Of a stretch of DNA of 64,000 bases, positions 1 through 9,068 are shown piece by piece (the first letter of the stretch is position 1; the number at the start of each line of letters is the position of its first letter). The notes beneath the pieces were generated by a model. The model searched no databases and had not been told where the DNA came from. It was given only the letters and a program-made list of their open reading frames with translations. The position numbers and the translations under genes are program-made. This stretch comes from Geomonas propionica (lineage in GTDB: Bacteria > Desulfobacterota > Desulfuromonadia > Geobacterales > Geobacteraceae): the NCBI RefSeq assembly GCF_016458235.1, contig NZ_JAEMHK010000011.1:1-64000 (forward strand), read 5' to 3'.

Positions 1-3
1 ATT

Positions 4-160
4 TAACAGGGATACAAGGGATAAAAGGGATAAACCCTAAATCAAAAGATCTTGGGTTGAACCAAACGTGTTGTCAGATGTGTCTGACTTTGCGCCTTTG
101 CGTCTTTGCGTGAGCAAAGCTTTTAAGCCTTTATCCCTTTCATCCCTTTTATCCCTGTTA
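4..160. repeat. Inverted repeat flanking a small hairpin, downstream of miaA
   Basis: Bases 4-34 and 130-160 are inverted copies with only two mismatches over 31 bases; both arms are built from repeated GGGATA/TATCCC units. Inside lies a short hairpin (GTCAGA/TCTGAC, 73-78 and 83-88) and a tract (about 90-120) like the CGCAAAGA hairpin family seen elsewhere in the window. The right arm includes the miaA stop codon. It may end transcription of the ctpA-miaA pair or be a dispersed palindromic element. Confidence 0.6.
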
Positions 161-1081
161 CAGTAGGTTTTGCATCAGTTCCAGCGACTCCGAAAGCGGG
201 TCTCCCGCCCCCTCGACCCAGTGGATCACCGTGCCGTGGCTTTGCATCCGCTTGAACCAGTTTTCCTGTTTCTTGGCGAAGTCGTGGATGGCGGCGTTGA
301 GCTTCTGGAACATGTCGTTTTTGGACAGCTCCCCCTTGAGGTAGCGCGCCACATAGCGGTACTCCAGGCCGTAAAACTCGAACTTGTCCCAGCCGGTGCC
401 GGCATCATGCAGCCGCTGCACCTCCTCGATCATCCCCGCTTCCAGGCGCTCCTTCAATCTCTTGGTGATCCTCTCCCTGAGCTGTGCACGCTCCCACCGG
501 ATCCCGATGGTGAAGGGGGTGATCTCCGGCCAGGGCTCATCGTCCCCACCCTGGTATTCGGCGATCTCTATGGCGCGCTCCAGGCGGCTTCGCTCGGTGA
601 GGTCGGTGCTGTTGTGCAGTCTGGGATTGGCGCGGGCAAGCCGCTCGGCAAGTTCCGTCATCGATAACGGTGCGAGCTCCCGCCTGAGCGCGGGATGCTC
701 GGGGACCTCGACCAGCCGGTAGCCGCGCAGGACGCAGTCTAGGTACATGCCGCTGCCGCCGACCAGCACTGCCAGCCGGCCACGCCCGGAGATGTCAGAG
801 AAGGAATCGAGGAAAAGACGCTGGAACTGGAACAGGTTGAACTCGTGGCCGGGAGGTGCCACGTCGATCAGGTGGTAGGGGATCTCCTGGTACTCGTGCA
901 GGTCCTTGCCGGTGCCGATGTCCATGCCGCGGTAGACCTGGCGCGAGTCGGCCGAGATGATCTCGCCGTGGAACCGCCTGGCAAGTTCCACCCCGAGCCG
1001 GGTCTTGCCGGAAGCGGTCGCCCCGAGTATCACCAACAGATTCGGGGTGCCGGGCGCAGCGCTGCCGCCCACCCGGCTCAA
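158..1081 (-). CDS. miaA: tRNA dimethylallyltransferase (MiaA), divergent form
   Basis: MiaA transfers a dimethylallyl group from DMAPP to N6 of A37 in tRNAs that read U-starting codons. The 307-residue product has the P-loop GATASGKT (residues 20-27) and the family block SADSRQVYRGMDIGTGK (about 43-59). The C-terminal half keeps the usual layout, with an RERI..R...RLEAGMIEEV stretch and FAKKQENWF near the end. It is divergent where most members have IGYKE: here it reads GLEYRY, so a second, paralogous miaA elsewhere in the genome is possible. The start is TTG and shares four bases (TTGA) with the ctpA stop, suggesting translational coupling. GTG starts a few codons in cannot be excluded. Confidence 0.85.
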   Translation of the reverse strand: MSRVGGSAAPGTPNLLVILGATASGKTRLGVELARRFHGEIISADSRQVYRGMDIGTGKDLHEYQEIPYHLIDVAPPGHEFNLFQFQRLFLDSFSDISGRGRLAVLVGGSGMYLDCVLRGYRLVEVPEHPALRRELAPLSMTELAERLARANPRLHNSTDLTERSRLERAIEIAEYQGGDDEPWPEITPFTIGIRWERAQLRERITKRLKERLEAGMIEEVQRLHDAGTGWDKFEFYGLEYRYVARYLKGELSKNDMFQKLNAAIHDFAKKQENWFKRMQSHGTVIHWVEGAGDPLSESLELMQNLL

Positions 1082-2469
1082 TGCGGCAGGCCCTTTTGCA
1101 GGACGTTGACGCCCTTGAGCAGCTCCAAGGCGCGGGCGAGCTGGTTATCCTTTTGCAAAAGTTCCTGTTCGCTCAGCTCCTTGCCGGGCGCTTTGACCGG
1201 GGGCAGCACGGGGTGACCCCCCGGCACTGCGGGGGCTGTTTTGGGCGCGGGTGCCGGTGCGGGAGCGGGCTTCTTGCCGGCCTCCGGGACCTCCTGCATG
1301 TGCCCGTCGAGATCCTGCTCGCGGAGGTCAGGCTCCTGCTCCTTCTTCACTGCTGCCGGGGCCTTGGCGAACTCGACCGAGATATCGGGTGTAATCCCCT
1401 TGGCCTGGATGGAGCGGCCGCTTGGCGTGTAGTAACGGGCGGTGGTCAGTTTGAGGCCGTCGCCGTTGTCCAGCGTCATGATGGACTGAACGCTCCCCTT
1501 GCCGAAGCTCTGGGTGCCCATGATCACGGCGCGCTTGTGGTCCTGCAGTGCACCGGCGACGATCTCGGAGGCGGAGGCGGAACCGCCGTTGATCAGCACC
1601 ACCATGGGGTATTTCGGCTCCTTCTGCCCGATGGTCGCGGTCAGGGTGTGCACGGAAGCCGCATCGCGCCCCTTGGTGGTGACGATGTCGCCGTTACTCA
1701 GTCCTTCACCGATGAACCGGTCGGCGACGCGGTAAGCCTGGTCGACCAGCCCGCCCGGGTTGTAGCGCAGGTCCAGCACCAGGCCGGACAGGGGCGCGCC
1801 GTTGTCGGCGGCGAGGGTTCTCAGGGCCTTCTCGAAGTCCTCCCCGGTGCGCTCCTGGAATTCGGCGATGCGGATATAGCCGTACCCCTGCTCCAGGAGC
1901 CTCGCCTTCAGGCTCTTGGTCTTTATGATGGCGCGGGTCAGCTGGAAGCTGAGCGGCTTGGCCGCCCCCTCTCGTACGATGGCGAGGGTCACCTTCGTGC
2001 CGGGCGTGCCGCGCATGCGGCTTACGCACTCGGCGATGGGCAGGTCCTTGGTCGGTTTGCCGTCGATCTGCAGGATGTGGTCGCCCGCCAGGATGCCGGC
2101 CCGGAAGGCGGGGGTGTCCTCGATGGGGGCGTTCACCATCAGCTTGCCGTTACGCATGTCCAGTTCGATGCCCACGCCGCCGAAGGCGCCTGCCATGTGC
2201 ACCTTCATCTCCGAGTATTCGGTGACGGGGAGGTAGGTGCTGTGCGGGTCGAGCGCGGCCAGCATGCCGTTGATGGCGCCGGTCATGAGCTTCTTGTCGT
2301 CGACCTTGTCGACGTAGCTCGTCTTGACGATGTCGACCACTTCTTTGAACATCGAGACGTATTCCGCCTCGCTCCTGCGTGCCCGTTCTTCCTTGTCCAT
2401 AAGCGGCAACATAAAGAAGATTCCGGCCAGCAGGAGGGCGACGGCTGATATGGCTAATGCTTTTTTCAA
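1078..2469 (-). CDS. S41 family C-terminal processing peptidase (CtpA/Prc type)
   Basis: A periplasmic serine protease that trims proteins at their C-terminus. From a TTG start at 2469 with an AAAGG ribosome site 8 bases upstream, the product is 463 residues. It has an N-terminal membrane anchor or signal segment (about 5-25), a PDZ domain (GGVGIELDMRNGKLMVNAPIEDTP region, about 90-180) and the S41 core with the catalytic Ser in GGSASASEI and the Lys in GTQSFGKGSVQ. The tail is rich in Pro, Ala and Lys and probably disordered. The reading frame stays open upstream to 2658, but that extension is basic, lacks a signal and reads through the likely promoter region, so the shorter form is preferred. 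It overlaps miaA. Confidence 0.9.
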   Translation of the reverse strand: MKKALAISAVALLLAGIFFMLPLMDKEERARRSEAEYVSMFKEVVDIVKTSYVDKVDDKKLMTGAINGMLAALDPHSTYLPVTEYSEMKVHMAGAFGGVGIELDMRNGKLMVNAPIEDTPAFRAGILAGDHILQIDGKPTKDLPIAECVSRMRGTPGTKVTLAIVREGAAKPLSFQLTRAIIKTKSLKARLLEQGYGYIRIAEFQERTGEDFEKALRTLAADNGAPLSGLVLDLRYNPGGLVDQAYRVADRFIGEGLSNGDIVTTKGRDAASVHTLTATIGQKEPKYPMVVLINGGSASASEIVAGALQDHKRAVIMGTQSFGKGSVQSIMTLDNGDGLKLTTARYYTPSGRSIQAKGITPDISVEFAKAPAAVKKEQEPDLREQDLDGHMQEVPEAGKKPAPAPAPAPKTAPAVPGGHPVLPPVKAPGKELSEQELLQKDNQLARALELLKGVNVLQKGLPH

Positions 2470-2669
2470 GATCGGTGCCTTTGACGTGTCTTTAGGGGAT
2501 CGGGAACAACGTGTTAATGTAGTTTTTGCGCGTGTAGTTGTCAACTGCAAGTTAAACCCCGTACGCCGCTGTCGGCGGGCGCCGCGCCTTGGTTGCCGGC
2601 ACCCAAAACCGTTGACACTGCACCGCTTTTGTTGCATAAACCAAGCGGAACCATCCAACTGGAGGCGTA

Positions 2670-3260
2670 ATGGAAAGATTGGTCAAGCATTTTAAGGGGA
2701 AGTTCATCACCGGCTTGTTCGTGGTGGTACCCCTGGGCATCACGATATTCATCCTGAAATTCCTCTTCAACTTCGCCGACGGCATCCTCGGCAGCTACCT
2801 CGACTCCCTCTTGGCGGCGCTCATCAACGACCATTCTTATATACCGGGCCTCGGCATGCTCACCGGCGTCATCGTCATCTACGTCTCGGGAATTTTGGCG
2901 ACCAACGTGATGGGCACCAGGATACTCAGGTGGTGGGACGAGCTGTTGTCGCGCATCCCGCTGGTGAAGTCGATCTACAACTCGAGCAAGCAGCTGACCC
3001 AGGTTTTCAAGGAGGGGAAGGCTTCCTACCGCAGGGCGGTTTTCGTCGAGTGGCCGCGTACTGGCGTGCGCGCCGTGGGGTTCGTCACCGCGGAGGTGGA
3101 GCGCGACGGCGAGAAACTGGTGGTGGTGTACGTTCCCACCATGCCCAATCCCACCTCCGGGTTCGCACTCTTCTTCAAGGAGCACGAGGTATACGACTGC
3201 GGCCTCTCCGTGGAGGATGCGGTGAAGTTCGTGGTTTCCGGCGGCGCGGTGGTGCACTAG
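2670..3260 (+). CDS. DUF502 family integral membrane protein
   Basis: A 196-residue membrane protein of the DUF502 family; no biochemical role is established for it. There are two clear hydrophobic segments (about 12-33, FITGLFVVVPLGITIFILKF, and 57-78, GLGMLTGVIVIYVSGILATN), followed by a soluble domain containing the family blocks IPLVKSIYNSSKQL and TMPNPTSGF. The ATG start has a good ribosome site (GGAGG, 5 bases upstream). It is divergent from ctpA and sits 10 bases before a dehydrogenase gene, so the two are probably co-transcribed. Confidence 0.9.
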   Translation: MERLVKHFKGKFITGLFVVVPLGITIFILKFLFNFADGILGSYLDSLLAALINDHSYIPGLGMLTGVIVIYVSGILATNVMGTRILRWWDELLSRIPLVKSIYNSSKQLTQVFKEGKASYRRAVFVEWPRTGVRAVGFVTAEVERDGEKLVVVYVPTMPNPTSGFALFFKEHEVYDCGLSVEDAVKFVVSGGAVVH

Positions 3261-3270
3261 GGAGGTTCTC

Positions 3271-4233
3271 GTGAAGATCGTGGTGCTGGACGGCTACACA
3301 CTGAACCCGGGCGACAACCCATGGGACGAGGTGGCCTTTTTCGGGGAGCTGGCGGTGTACGACCGCACCCCGAATGAACTGGTGCTGGAGCGCTGCCGCG
3401 GCGCGCAGATCCTTCTCACCAACAAGACCAGGCTCGGCGGTGAGATCATAGCGCAGCTTCCCGAACTCAGGCTGATCGGTGTATTGGCGACCGGCTACAA
3501 CGTGGTCGATCTGGAAGGGGCGGCGCGGCTCGGTATCCCCGTGGTGAACGTCCCGGAATACGGCAGCGACTCGGTGGCCCAGCATACCATCGCCCTGCTC
3601 CTGGAGCTGACCAACGGAGTGGCGCGCTACCACGAAGCCGTGCAGAGGGGGGAATGGTCGCATTCGCCCGATTTCACCCTGGTGGCGCAGCCTTTGACCG
3701 AACTGCACGGCAGGTCCATCGGGATCGTGGGACTCGGGAGCATCGGTGCGCGGGTCGCCGCCGTGGCGCAGGCGCTGGGGATGGAGATCCTCGCCTACAA
3801 CCCGCGCCACCGGGTGGCGCCAGAAGGGCTGGCAGTGCGCTGGCTGGAGCTCGACGAACTGTTCGCCCAGGCGGACGTGGTGAGCCTGCACTGCCCGCTC
3901 ACCACCCAAAACGAGGAGATGGTGAACGCGACCCGGCTCGCCCTGATGCAACCCCATGCCCTCCTCATCAACACCGCCCGGGGCGGGCTGGTCAGCGAGC
4001 CGGACCTGGCGGATGCGCTAAACCGCGGCGTGATAGCCGGCGCTGCCGTGGACGTCGCGGCCCGCGAGCCGATCCCCGCGGACAGTCCCTTGCTGTCGGC
4101 AAGAAACTGCATCGTCACCCCGCACGTCGCCTGGGCCACCCTGGCGGCCCGGCGCCGGCTCATGGCCATCACCGCCGGCAACATCGCCGCCTTCCTGGCG
4201 GGGACGCCGCGCAACGTGGTGAACGTGGTCTAG
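3271..4233 (+). CDS. D-2-hydroxyacid dehydrogenase (NAD-dependent)
   Basis: A 320-residue cytoplasmic oxidoreductase that interconverts a D-2-hydroxy acid and its 2-keto acid with NAD(H). The NAD-binding motif GIVGLGSIGARV lies at about 150-162. The catalytic triad of the family is visible: Arg in NTARGGLVS, Glu in AAREPIP and His in PHVAWAT. Overall it resembles glycerate/hydroxypyruvate reductases, but substrate cannot be read from the sequence. GTG start with GGAGG 6 bases upstream. A strong terminator follows at 4309-4346, closing a two-gene unit with the DUF502 gene. Confidence 0.9.
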   Translation: MKIVVLDGYTLNPGDNPWDEVAFFGELAVYDRTPNELVLERCRGAQILLTNKTRLGGEIIAQLPELRLIGVLATGYNVVDLEGAARLGIPVVNVPEYGSDSVAQHTIALLLELTNGVARYHEAVQRGEWSHSPDFTLVAQPLTELHGRSIGIVGLGSIGARVAAVAQALGMEILAYNPRHRVAPEGLAVRWLELDELFAQADVVSLHCPLTTQNEEMVNATRLALMQPHALLINTARGGLVSEPDLADALNRGVIAGAAVDVAAREPIPADSPLLSARNCIVTPHVAWATLAARRRLMAITAGNIAAFLAGTPRNVVNVV

Positions 4234-4308
4234 GCGGCAATGGGCAACGCTCCCGCTGCCAAGCGTTGGTGTGGCGGATGCGCCGACCACCCGGCGCTGG
4301 ACGGACGC

Positions 4309-4346
4309 AAAAAAGCCGGGGGAGGGGGGCTCCGCCCGGCTTTTTT
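4309..4346 (+). terminator. Rho-independent terminator (bidirectional)
   Basis: A GC-rich stem (AAAAAAGCCGGG...CCCGGCTTTTTT) with A and T tracts on both sides. It lies between the converging dehydrogenase (plus) and sensor kinase (minus) genes and can serve both. Confidence 0.9.
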
Positions 4347-4374
4347 GTTGTTTCTGCAGAAAAAGTTCCGCTCG

Positions 4375-6132
4375 CTAGGCCTCGGCCGCGGGAAGGGTGA
4401 AGGAGAATACGGAGCCTTTCCCGAGGGTGCTTTCGACGAAGACGCCGCCCCCGTGCGCCTGGACGATGTGCTTCACGATGGAGAGCCCCAAACCGGTGCC
4501 TCCCCGCTCGCGGCTGCGCGCCTCGTCGACCCGGTAGAACCGCTCGAACAGACGGCCAAGATCCTTCTCGGGGATGCCGATCCCCTCGTCCCGCACGGAA
4601 ACCCGCACCATCTCCCCCTGGCGAGTCGCATCTACCCTGATCTTCGCGCCGGTGCCGCTGTACTTGATGGCGTTGTCCAGGAGGTTTATCAGCACCTGGT
4701 CCAGGCGGCCCCGGTCCGCCAGAACGCTCTCCGCAACGTCGGTCCCGACCCACTCCATGGCGATACCCTTGGCCTCGGCGCGCTCGGAGACCAGGAGAAA
4801 GGCCTGCCGGACCGCGTCCTCGATCAGCACGCTCTGCGGCTGCATGGCGAGTTCGCCCGACTCCAATTCGGAAAGGGCAAGCAGGTCGCGCACCAAGGTG
4901 GTGAGCCGCTCGGCGTGGTTCTGGATGATGCCCAGAAAGCGGTCCCTGCGTGCCGGATCATCGGCCAAATCGCCGGAAAGAAGGGTCTCGGCGTACCCCT
5001 TGATCACGGTGATCGGCGTCCTCAGCTCGTGGGAGACGTTGGCCACGAAATCGCGGCGGATGCGGTCCGCCTTCTTCAGGGCGCTGATGTCGTGGAATAC
5101 CGCCACCACGCCGTGCAGCTTTTCCCCATCCTGCAGGGGAACCCAGTGCACCAGGGCAGCCCTGCCGTCGGGAAGTGTCAGTTCCTGGTGCTCCTCATCC
5201 CTGCTGGAGAGCACCTGCCGACAGAAGGCGTGCAGGTCCGGGTGCCGGGTGATCTCCAGCAGTTGCTTGCCGACAACCTGGTCCGTGGCGCCGAACATGC
5301 TGCAGAATGCGGGGTTCACCAAGGTGACCACGGCGGCCGCGTCGGTGACCATCACCCCCTCTCCCATGCCACCGAGGATGGCGTCCAGGCGGTTCTTCTC
5401 GGTGGAGATGCGCTCCATCTGCTGTTCGATCCGGTCCGCCATGTCGTTCATCACCTGCGCCAGCTCTCCCATCTCGTCGGAGCTGCGCACGGTGATCCTG
5501 GTGCCGAACTCGCCGTTCCCGATGCGGGAGGCGCCGGCGCTGAGGGTCCTCAGGTGGCGCGAGTTGACGTTGGTGAGGATGTACGAGAGCACGATCGACG
5601 CCGCTACCGCCACCGCCAGCGCTGCCGCCAAAGTCCGCTGTAGCTGCAACTTGGCCTGCTCGAGGCCGGAGAGCGGCAGGGCCAGCCTGATCACTGCCCC
5701 TTTCCCGAATGAGGAGGCGACGTACATCATGTCGGTATGCAGCGTCGCCGAGTATCGAACGGCGCTGCCGGTCCCGTTGCGCAGCGCCTGGCGCACCTCG
5801 GGGCGGTCGCCATGGTTTTCCAGCCTCCCCAGTTGCAAGGGGGGGACCTCCGAATCGGCCATGACCTCGCCGTCTCCTGCGATCACGCTCACCCTGGCCC
5901 TGATGGCCTGGGACAGCGAGCCGGTGAGATCGGGCGCGTCCCGGCGCAGGTCGCGGATCTCCTTGGAGGCCATCAGGGAGGCGACGCGCGCTTCATCCTC
6001 GAGGTGGCGCCTGGTACCTGAGGTGATGCTGTCCTCGAGGTTGAGGGCGAGGTAGGAGTAGAGGCCGGCACCGAGGAGGAGCACCAGGATGAGGTAGGAG
6101 GCCATCAGCTTGGAGCGGAAGGTGCTGGTCAT
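4375..6132 (-). CDS. phoR: PhoR-like sensor histidine kinase
   Basis: Membrane sensor kinase, 585 residues. Order of parts: TM helix (about 9-29), extracytoplasmic region (30-155), TM helix (about 165-188), HAMP (190-240), PAS domain (about 245-350, ending GVVAVFHDIS), HisKA with phospho-acceptor His near 367 in VSHELRTPITVIKGY, and the HATPase with NLLDNAIKYS, DEGIGIPEKD and GGTGLGLSIV. Its ATG overlaps the regulator stop (ATGA), so the pair is coupled. The domain order is that of PhoR, but no phosphate transport gene is present in the window, so the sensed signal is inferred by similarity only. The gene symbol is provisional. Confidence 0.88.
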   Translation of the reverse strand: MTSTFRSKLMASYLILVLLLGAGLYSYLALNLEDSITSGTRRHLEDEARVASLMASKEIRDLRRDAPDLTGSLSQAIRARVSVIAGDGEVMADSEVPPLQLGRLENHGDRPEVRQALRNGTGSAVRYSATLHTDMMYVASSFGKGAVIRLALPLSGLEQAKLQLQRTLAAALAVAVAASIVLSYILTNVNSRHLRTLSAGASRIGNGEFGTRITVRSSDEMGELAQVMNDMADRIEQQMERISTEKNRLDAILGGMGEGVMVTDAAAVVTLVNPAFCSMFGATDQVVGKQLLEITRHPDLHAFCRQVLSSRDEEHQELTLPDGRAALVHWVPLQDGEKLHGVVAVFHDISALKKADRIRRDFVANVSHELRTPITVIKGYAETLLSGDLADDPARRDRFLGIIQNHAERLTTLVRDLLALSELESGELAMQPQSVLIEDAVRQAFLLVSERAEAKGIAMEWVGTDVAESVLADRGRLDQVLINLLDNAIKYSGTGAKIRVDATRQGEMVRVSVRDEGIGIPEKDLGRLFERFYRVDEARSRERGGTGLGLSIVKHIVQAHGGGVFVESTLGKGSVFSFTLPAAEA

Positions 6133-6809
6133 GGCTTCTCCAATTTGTAGCCGAAGCCGCGCACGGTCTTGATCAGGTCACCGGCGGGGCCCAGCTTGGT
6201 GCGCAGCCTGGTCAGGTGGGTATCGACGGTGCGGGTGTCGCCCAGGTAGTTGTATCCCCAGACGTTTTGCAGCAGAAGCTCCCTGCTTTGCACCCGGTCG
6301 GTACGCTCGGCCAGGTTCATCAACAGCTTGTACTCCGTCGAGGTGAGGGTGACCTCCTGGCCGCTGACGCTGACAAGGTGACGCTCGGTGTCGATAATCA
6401 GCTCGCCGATGATCAGGGTTGCCCCCTTATGCCCCTGCTCGCTGGTTCTTCTCAGCACGGCCCGCACCCGCAGCATCAGTTCCCGCGTCGAGAACGGTTT
6501 CACCACGTAGTCGTCCGCGCCCACCTCGAAACCGACCACCCGGTCGATCTCCTCCCCTTTCGCGGTCAGCATGATGATGGGAATGGACGCGGTGTGCTCC
6601 CCGCTTTTTAGGACCCGGCACAGTTCCGTCCCCATCATCCCCGGAAGCATCAGGTCCAGCAGGATAAGATCGGGCTGGGCGTTTCGGGCCTCCTGCAACC
6701 CCGCGTTACCGTCATTGGCGATGAGGGCGCGAAAACCTTCCTTCTTCAGGTGAAAGGCTATCAGTTCGGCGAGGTCGGTTTCATCCTCGACTATCAGCAC
6801 CGTTTGCAT
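6129..6809 (-). CDS. phoB: PhoB-like OmpR-family response regulator
   Basis: A 226-residue DNA-binding regulator. The receiver domain (1-120) has the acidic pair in VEDETD, the phospho-acceptor Asp in LILLDLMLPGMMG and the Lys in DDYVVKPFS. The C-terminal winged helix (about 130-225) shows SRELLLQNVWGYNYLGDTRTVDTHL and ends in KTVRGFGYKLE, both typical of PhoB/OmpR proteins. It is first in the operon with the PhoR-like kinase. The upstream region carries a palindrome and TGTGGA repeats described separately. Confidence 0.9.
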   Translation of the reverse strand: MQTVLIVEDETDLAELIAFHLKKEGFRALIANDGNAGLQEARNAQPDLILLDLMLPGMMGTELCRVLKSGEHTASIPIIMLTAKGEEIDRVVGFEVGADDYVVKPFSTRELMLRVRAVLRRTSEQGHKGATLIIGELIIDTERHLVSVSGQEVTLTSTEYKLLMNLAERTDRVQSRELLLQNVWGYNYLGDTRTVDTHLTRLRTKLGPAGDLIKTVRGFGYKLEKP

Positions 6810-7297
6810 CGATTCTCCCTCCCGGTGGGGATGCAGTTAAACTTCCCCACGTGTAATGGTGCGGAATGTATACATAAAAGCCGCAGCTCCACACCTGCTG
6901 TGGAAAGCATTGTGGATAAAGTGTGGAACCGGGGCAAAAGCGCTTTCACATTGCGGGGATCAGCGTTTTGCCTAAGTTTTAGGCAGTGCACGGACCTGAT
7001 GTTGGTGGTGCAACATGAATGATTCCAGTAGCTTGCTGTAAGTGTCGGAACGGCTGAGCGAATATCTGTCAAGCCTTTTTTTAAGGAGAAGGTCGCCGAT
7101 TCCGACTCCCGACCCGCCCGACTATATATATGTGCATCGCAAAGGCAATACAAGAGCTTTCAGCACGGTTCGCTCGGCAACCAACGGCACCATAAACCTT
7201 GTTGACATGCCGCAGACGCTGTGATAGATCGAAAGCTCTTTATTTTAATGACTTAATGGGCGTAACAAAAGTTTCGTGCAAAGAAACAGGGGGACTC
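6810..7297. promoter_or_regulatory. Intergenic regulatory region with palindrome and TGTGGA repeats
   Basis: This 488-base stretch between the divergent phoB-like gene and the acyl-CoA synthetase holds no convincing gene. It has a perfect 10-base palindrome ATGTATACAT (6866-6875) and three TGTGGA-starting sites at 6899, 6911 and 6922. The middle one, TGTGGATAA, is the reverse complement of the consensus DnaA box TTATCCACA. A sigma70-type promoter toward the synthetase lies at 7202-7230. Confidence 0.5.
7202..7230 (+). promoter_or_regulatory. Putative sigma70 promoter for the acyl-CoA synthetase
   Basis: TTGACA at 7202-7207, a 17-base spacer and TAGATC at 7225-7230, about 70 bases before the start codon. 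The -35 is perfect; the -10 is weak. Confidence 0.45.
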
Positions 7298-8947
7298 ATG
7301 TCACAACAGATCGAACTCACGGTCGGGGCATTGCTTGACGATATAGCGGCGAGGTTCCCGGATAACGACGCGCTGGTCTACGTGGAGCGCGGCCTGCGTT
7401 ACAGCTATCGCGAGTTCAACGAGAGGTGCCGCCTGGTGGCCAAAGGCCTTTTGCGCATGGGGGTCAAGAAGGGCGACCACCTCGCCATCTGGGCCTACAA
7501 CGTGCCCGAGTGGGTGACGCTGCAGTTTGCCACGGCCAAGATCGGCGCGGTGCTGGTAACCGTCAATACGAGCTACAAATCGGCCGAACTGGAGTACCTG
7601 CTGAAGCAGTCCGACGCCAGCGTGCTGTTCCTGGTACAGGGCTTCAAGGACACCAACTATATAGAGACCCTCGGCACCGTCGTGCCCGAGCTTGCCGGCA
7701 GCACGCCGGGGCAGCTCACCAGCGCTACGCTCCCCTGTCTGAAGCACGTGGTCTTCATAGGAGACGGTGCCCCCGACGGGATGATCAACTTCGAGCAGAT
7801 TGTCGAGCTCGGGAAAGAGGTTTCCGACGCCGAGCTGGCCGCGGTGGAGGCGACCCTCTCCATCCACGACGTGATCAACATGCAGTACACCTCCGGCACC
7901 ACCGGGTTCCCCAAAGGGGTGATGCTGACCCACCACAACGTGGTCAATAACGGCTTCAACATCGGCGAGTGCATGCGCTTCACCGAGAAGGACCGCCTCT
8001 GCATCCCGGTTCCCTTCTTCCACTGCTTCGGCTGCGTGCTGGGCGTCATGGCCTGCGTCACCCACGGCACCACCATGGTCCCGGTGGAGATCTTCGATCC
8101 GCTCAAGGTGCTGCAGGCCATTGAGCAGGAGCGCTGCACCGCGGTGCACGGCGTGCCGACCATGTTCATCGCGGAACTGGAGCACCCCCGTTTCGCCGAG
8201 TTCGATCTCACTTCGCTTCGGACCGGCATCATGGCCGGCTCCAACTGCCCCATCGAGGTGATGCGCCGCGTCATCCGCGACATGCATGCCAGCGAAATCA
8301 CCATCGCCTACGGCCAGACCGAGTCCTCTCCGGTGATCACCCAGACCCGCACCGACGACCCCATCGAGCTGAAGGTCGCCACCGTGGGACGCGTGCTCCC
8401 CAACGTCGAGTTGAAGATCGTCGACATCGAGACCGGTGCCGAACTCCCCCCGGGGAAGCAGGGGGAACTCTGCACCCGCGGCTACCTGGTGATGAAGGGG
8501 TACTACCAGATGCCGGACGAAACCGCCAAAGCGATTGACGCCGACGGCTGGCTCCACACCGGCGACCTGGCCGTCATGGACGAGAACGGCTACTGCAAGA
8601 TCACCGGCCGGATCAAGAACATGATCATCCGCGGCGGTGAGAACATCTATCCGCGCGAGATCGAGGAGTTCCTCTACACCCACCCGAAGATCTCCGACAT
8701 CCAGGTCTACGGGGTTCCCGACCGCAAGTACGGTGAGCAGGTGATGGCGGCTGTGGTCCTGAAGCAGGGGAGCGAGATGACCGAGGAGGAAGTGAAGGAG
8801 TTCTGCCGCGGCAGGATCGCCAACTACAAGATCCCCAAGTACGTCCGTTTTGTCGATTCCTACCCGATGACCGCCAGCGGGAAAATCCAGAAGTTCAAAC
8901 TGCGCGAGATGGCGATCCGCGAACTGCAGCTGGAAGAAAATGTCTGA
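7298..8947 (+). CDS. Acyl-CoA synthetase (AMP-forming), fatty-acid--CoA ligase family
   Basis: A 549-residue adenylate-forming enzyme that activates a carboxylic acid with ATP and CoA. Visible motifs are the P-loop-like YTSGTTGFPKGVMLTHHN (about residue 195), the YGQTESSP motif (about 340), the hinge and ATP-binding segment GWLHTGDLAVMDENGY...GRIKNMIIRGGENIYP (about 420-460) and the catalytic Lys near the end in TASGKIQKFKL. The family resembles medium- to long-chain acyl-CoA ligases of the FadD/AcsA type; chain length is not predictable here. The start at 7298 follows GGGGGAC; the frame extends upstream but that part is not family-like. Confidence 0.9.
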   Translation: MSQQIELTVGALLDDIAARFPDNDALVYVERGLRYSYREFNERCRLVAKGLLRMGVKKGDHLAIWAYNVPEWVTLQFATAKIGAVLVTVNTSYKSAELEYLLKQSDASVLFLVQGFKDTNYIETLGTVVPELAGSTPGQLTSATLPCLKHVVFIGDGAPDGMINFEQIVELGKEVSDAELAAVEATLSIHDVINMQYTSGTTGFPKGVMLTHHNVVNNGFNIGECMRFTEKDRLCIPVPFFHCFGCVLGVMACVTHGTTMVPVEIFDPLKVLQAIEQERCTAVHGVPTMFIAELEHPRFAEFDLTSLRTGIMAGSNCPIEVMRRVIRDMHASEITIAYGQTESSPVITQTRTDDPIELKVATVGRVLPNVELKIVDIETGAELPPGKQGELCTRGYLVMKGYYQMPDETAKAIDADGWLHTGDLAVMDENGYCKITGRIKNMIIRGGENIYPREIEEFLYTHPKISDIQVYGVPDRKYGEQVMAAVVLKQGSEMTEEEVKEFCRGRIANYKIPKYVRFVDSYPMTASGKIQKFKLREMAIRELQLEENV

Positions 8948-8992
8948 TTTGCTGTGCAGCTTTTCTAATAACCCCTTGATCTGATTGATCCG

Positions 8993-9020
8993 TTGACGCG
9001 GTTTCGATTGTGAGTTATCT
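8993..9020 (+). promoter_or_regulatory. Putative sigma70 promoter for the M24 peptidase
   Basis: TTGACG (8993-8998), 16 bases, TTATCT (9015-9020), located 49 bases before the start codon in the 121-base gap after the synthetase. Confidence 0.4.
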
Positions 9021-9068
9021 TTCCTTCTCCTCCTCATGAGCCTGCCTCATGGGGAGAGAGGAGGGGAT

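Noticed and set aside
6899-6930. Replication origin
   Set aside because: Only one perfect DnaA box, no AT-rich unwinding element and no dnaA, dnaN or parAB genes beside it.
7301-9037. 578-codon open frame on the minus strand opposite the acyl-CoA synthetase
   Set aside because: It lies wholly opposite a gene with clear family motifs; the product is His/Val/Gly-rich and matches no family. High GC content produces such frames.
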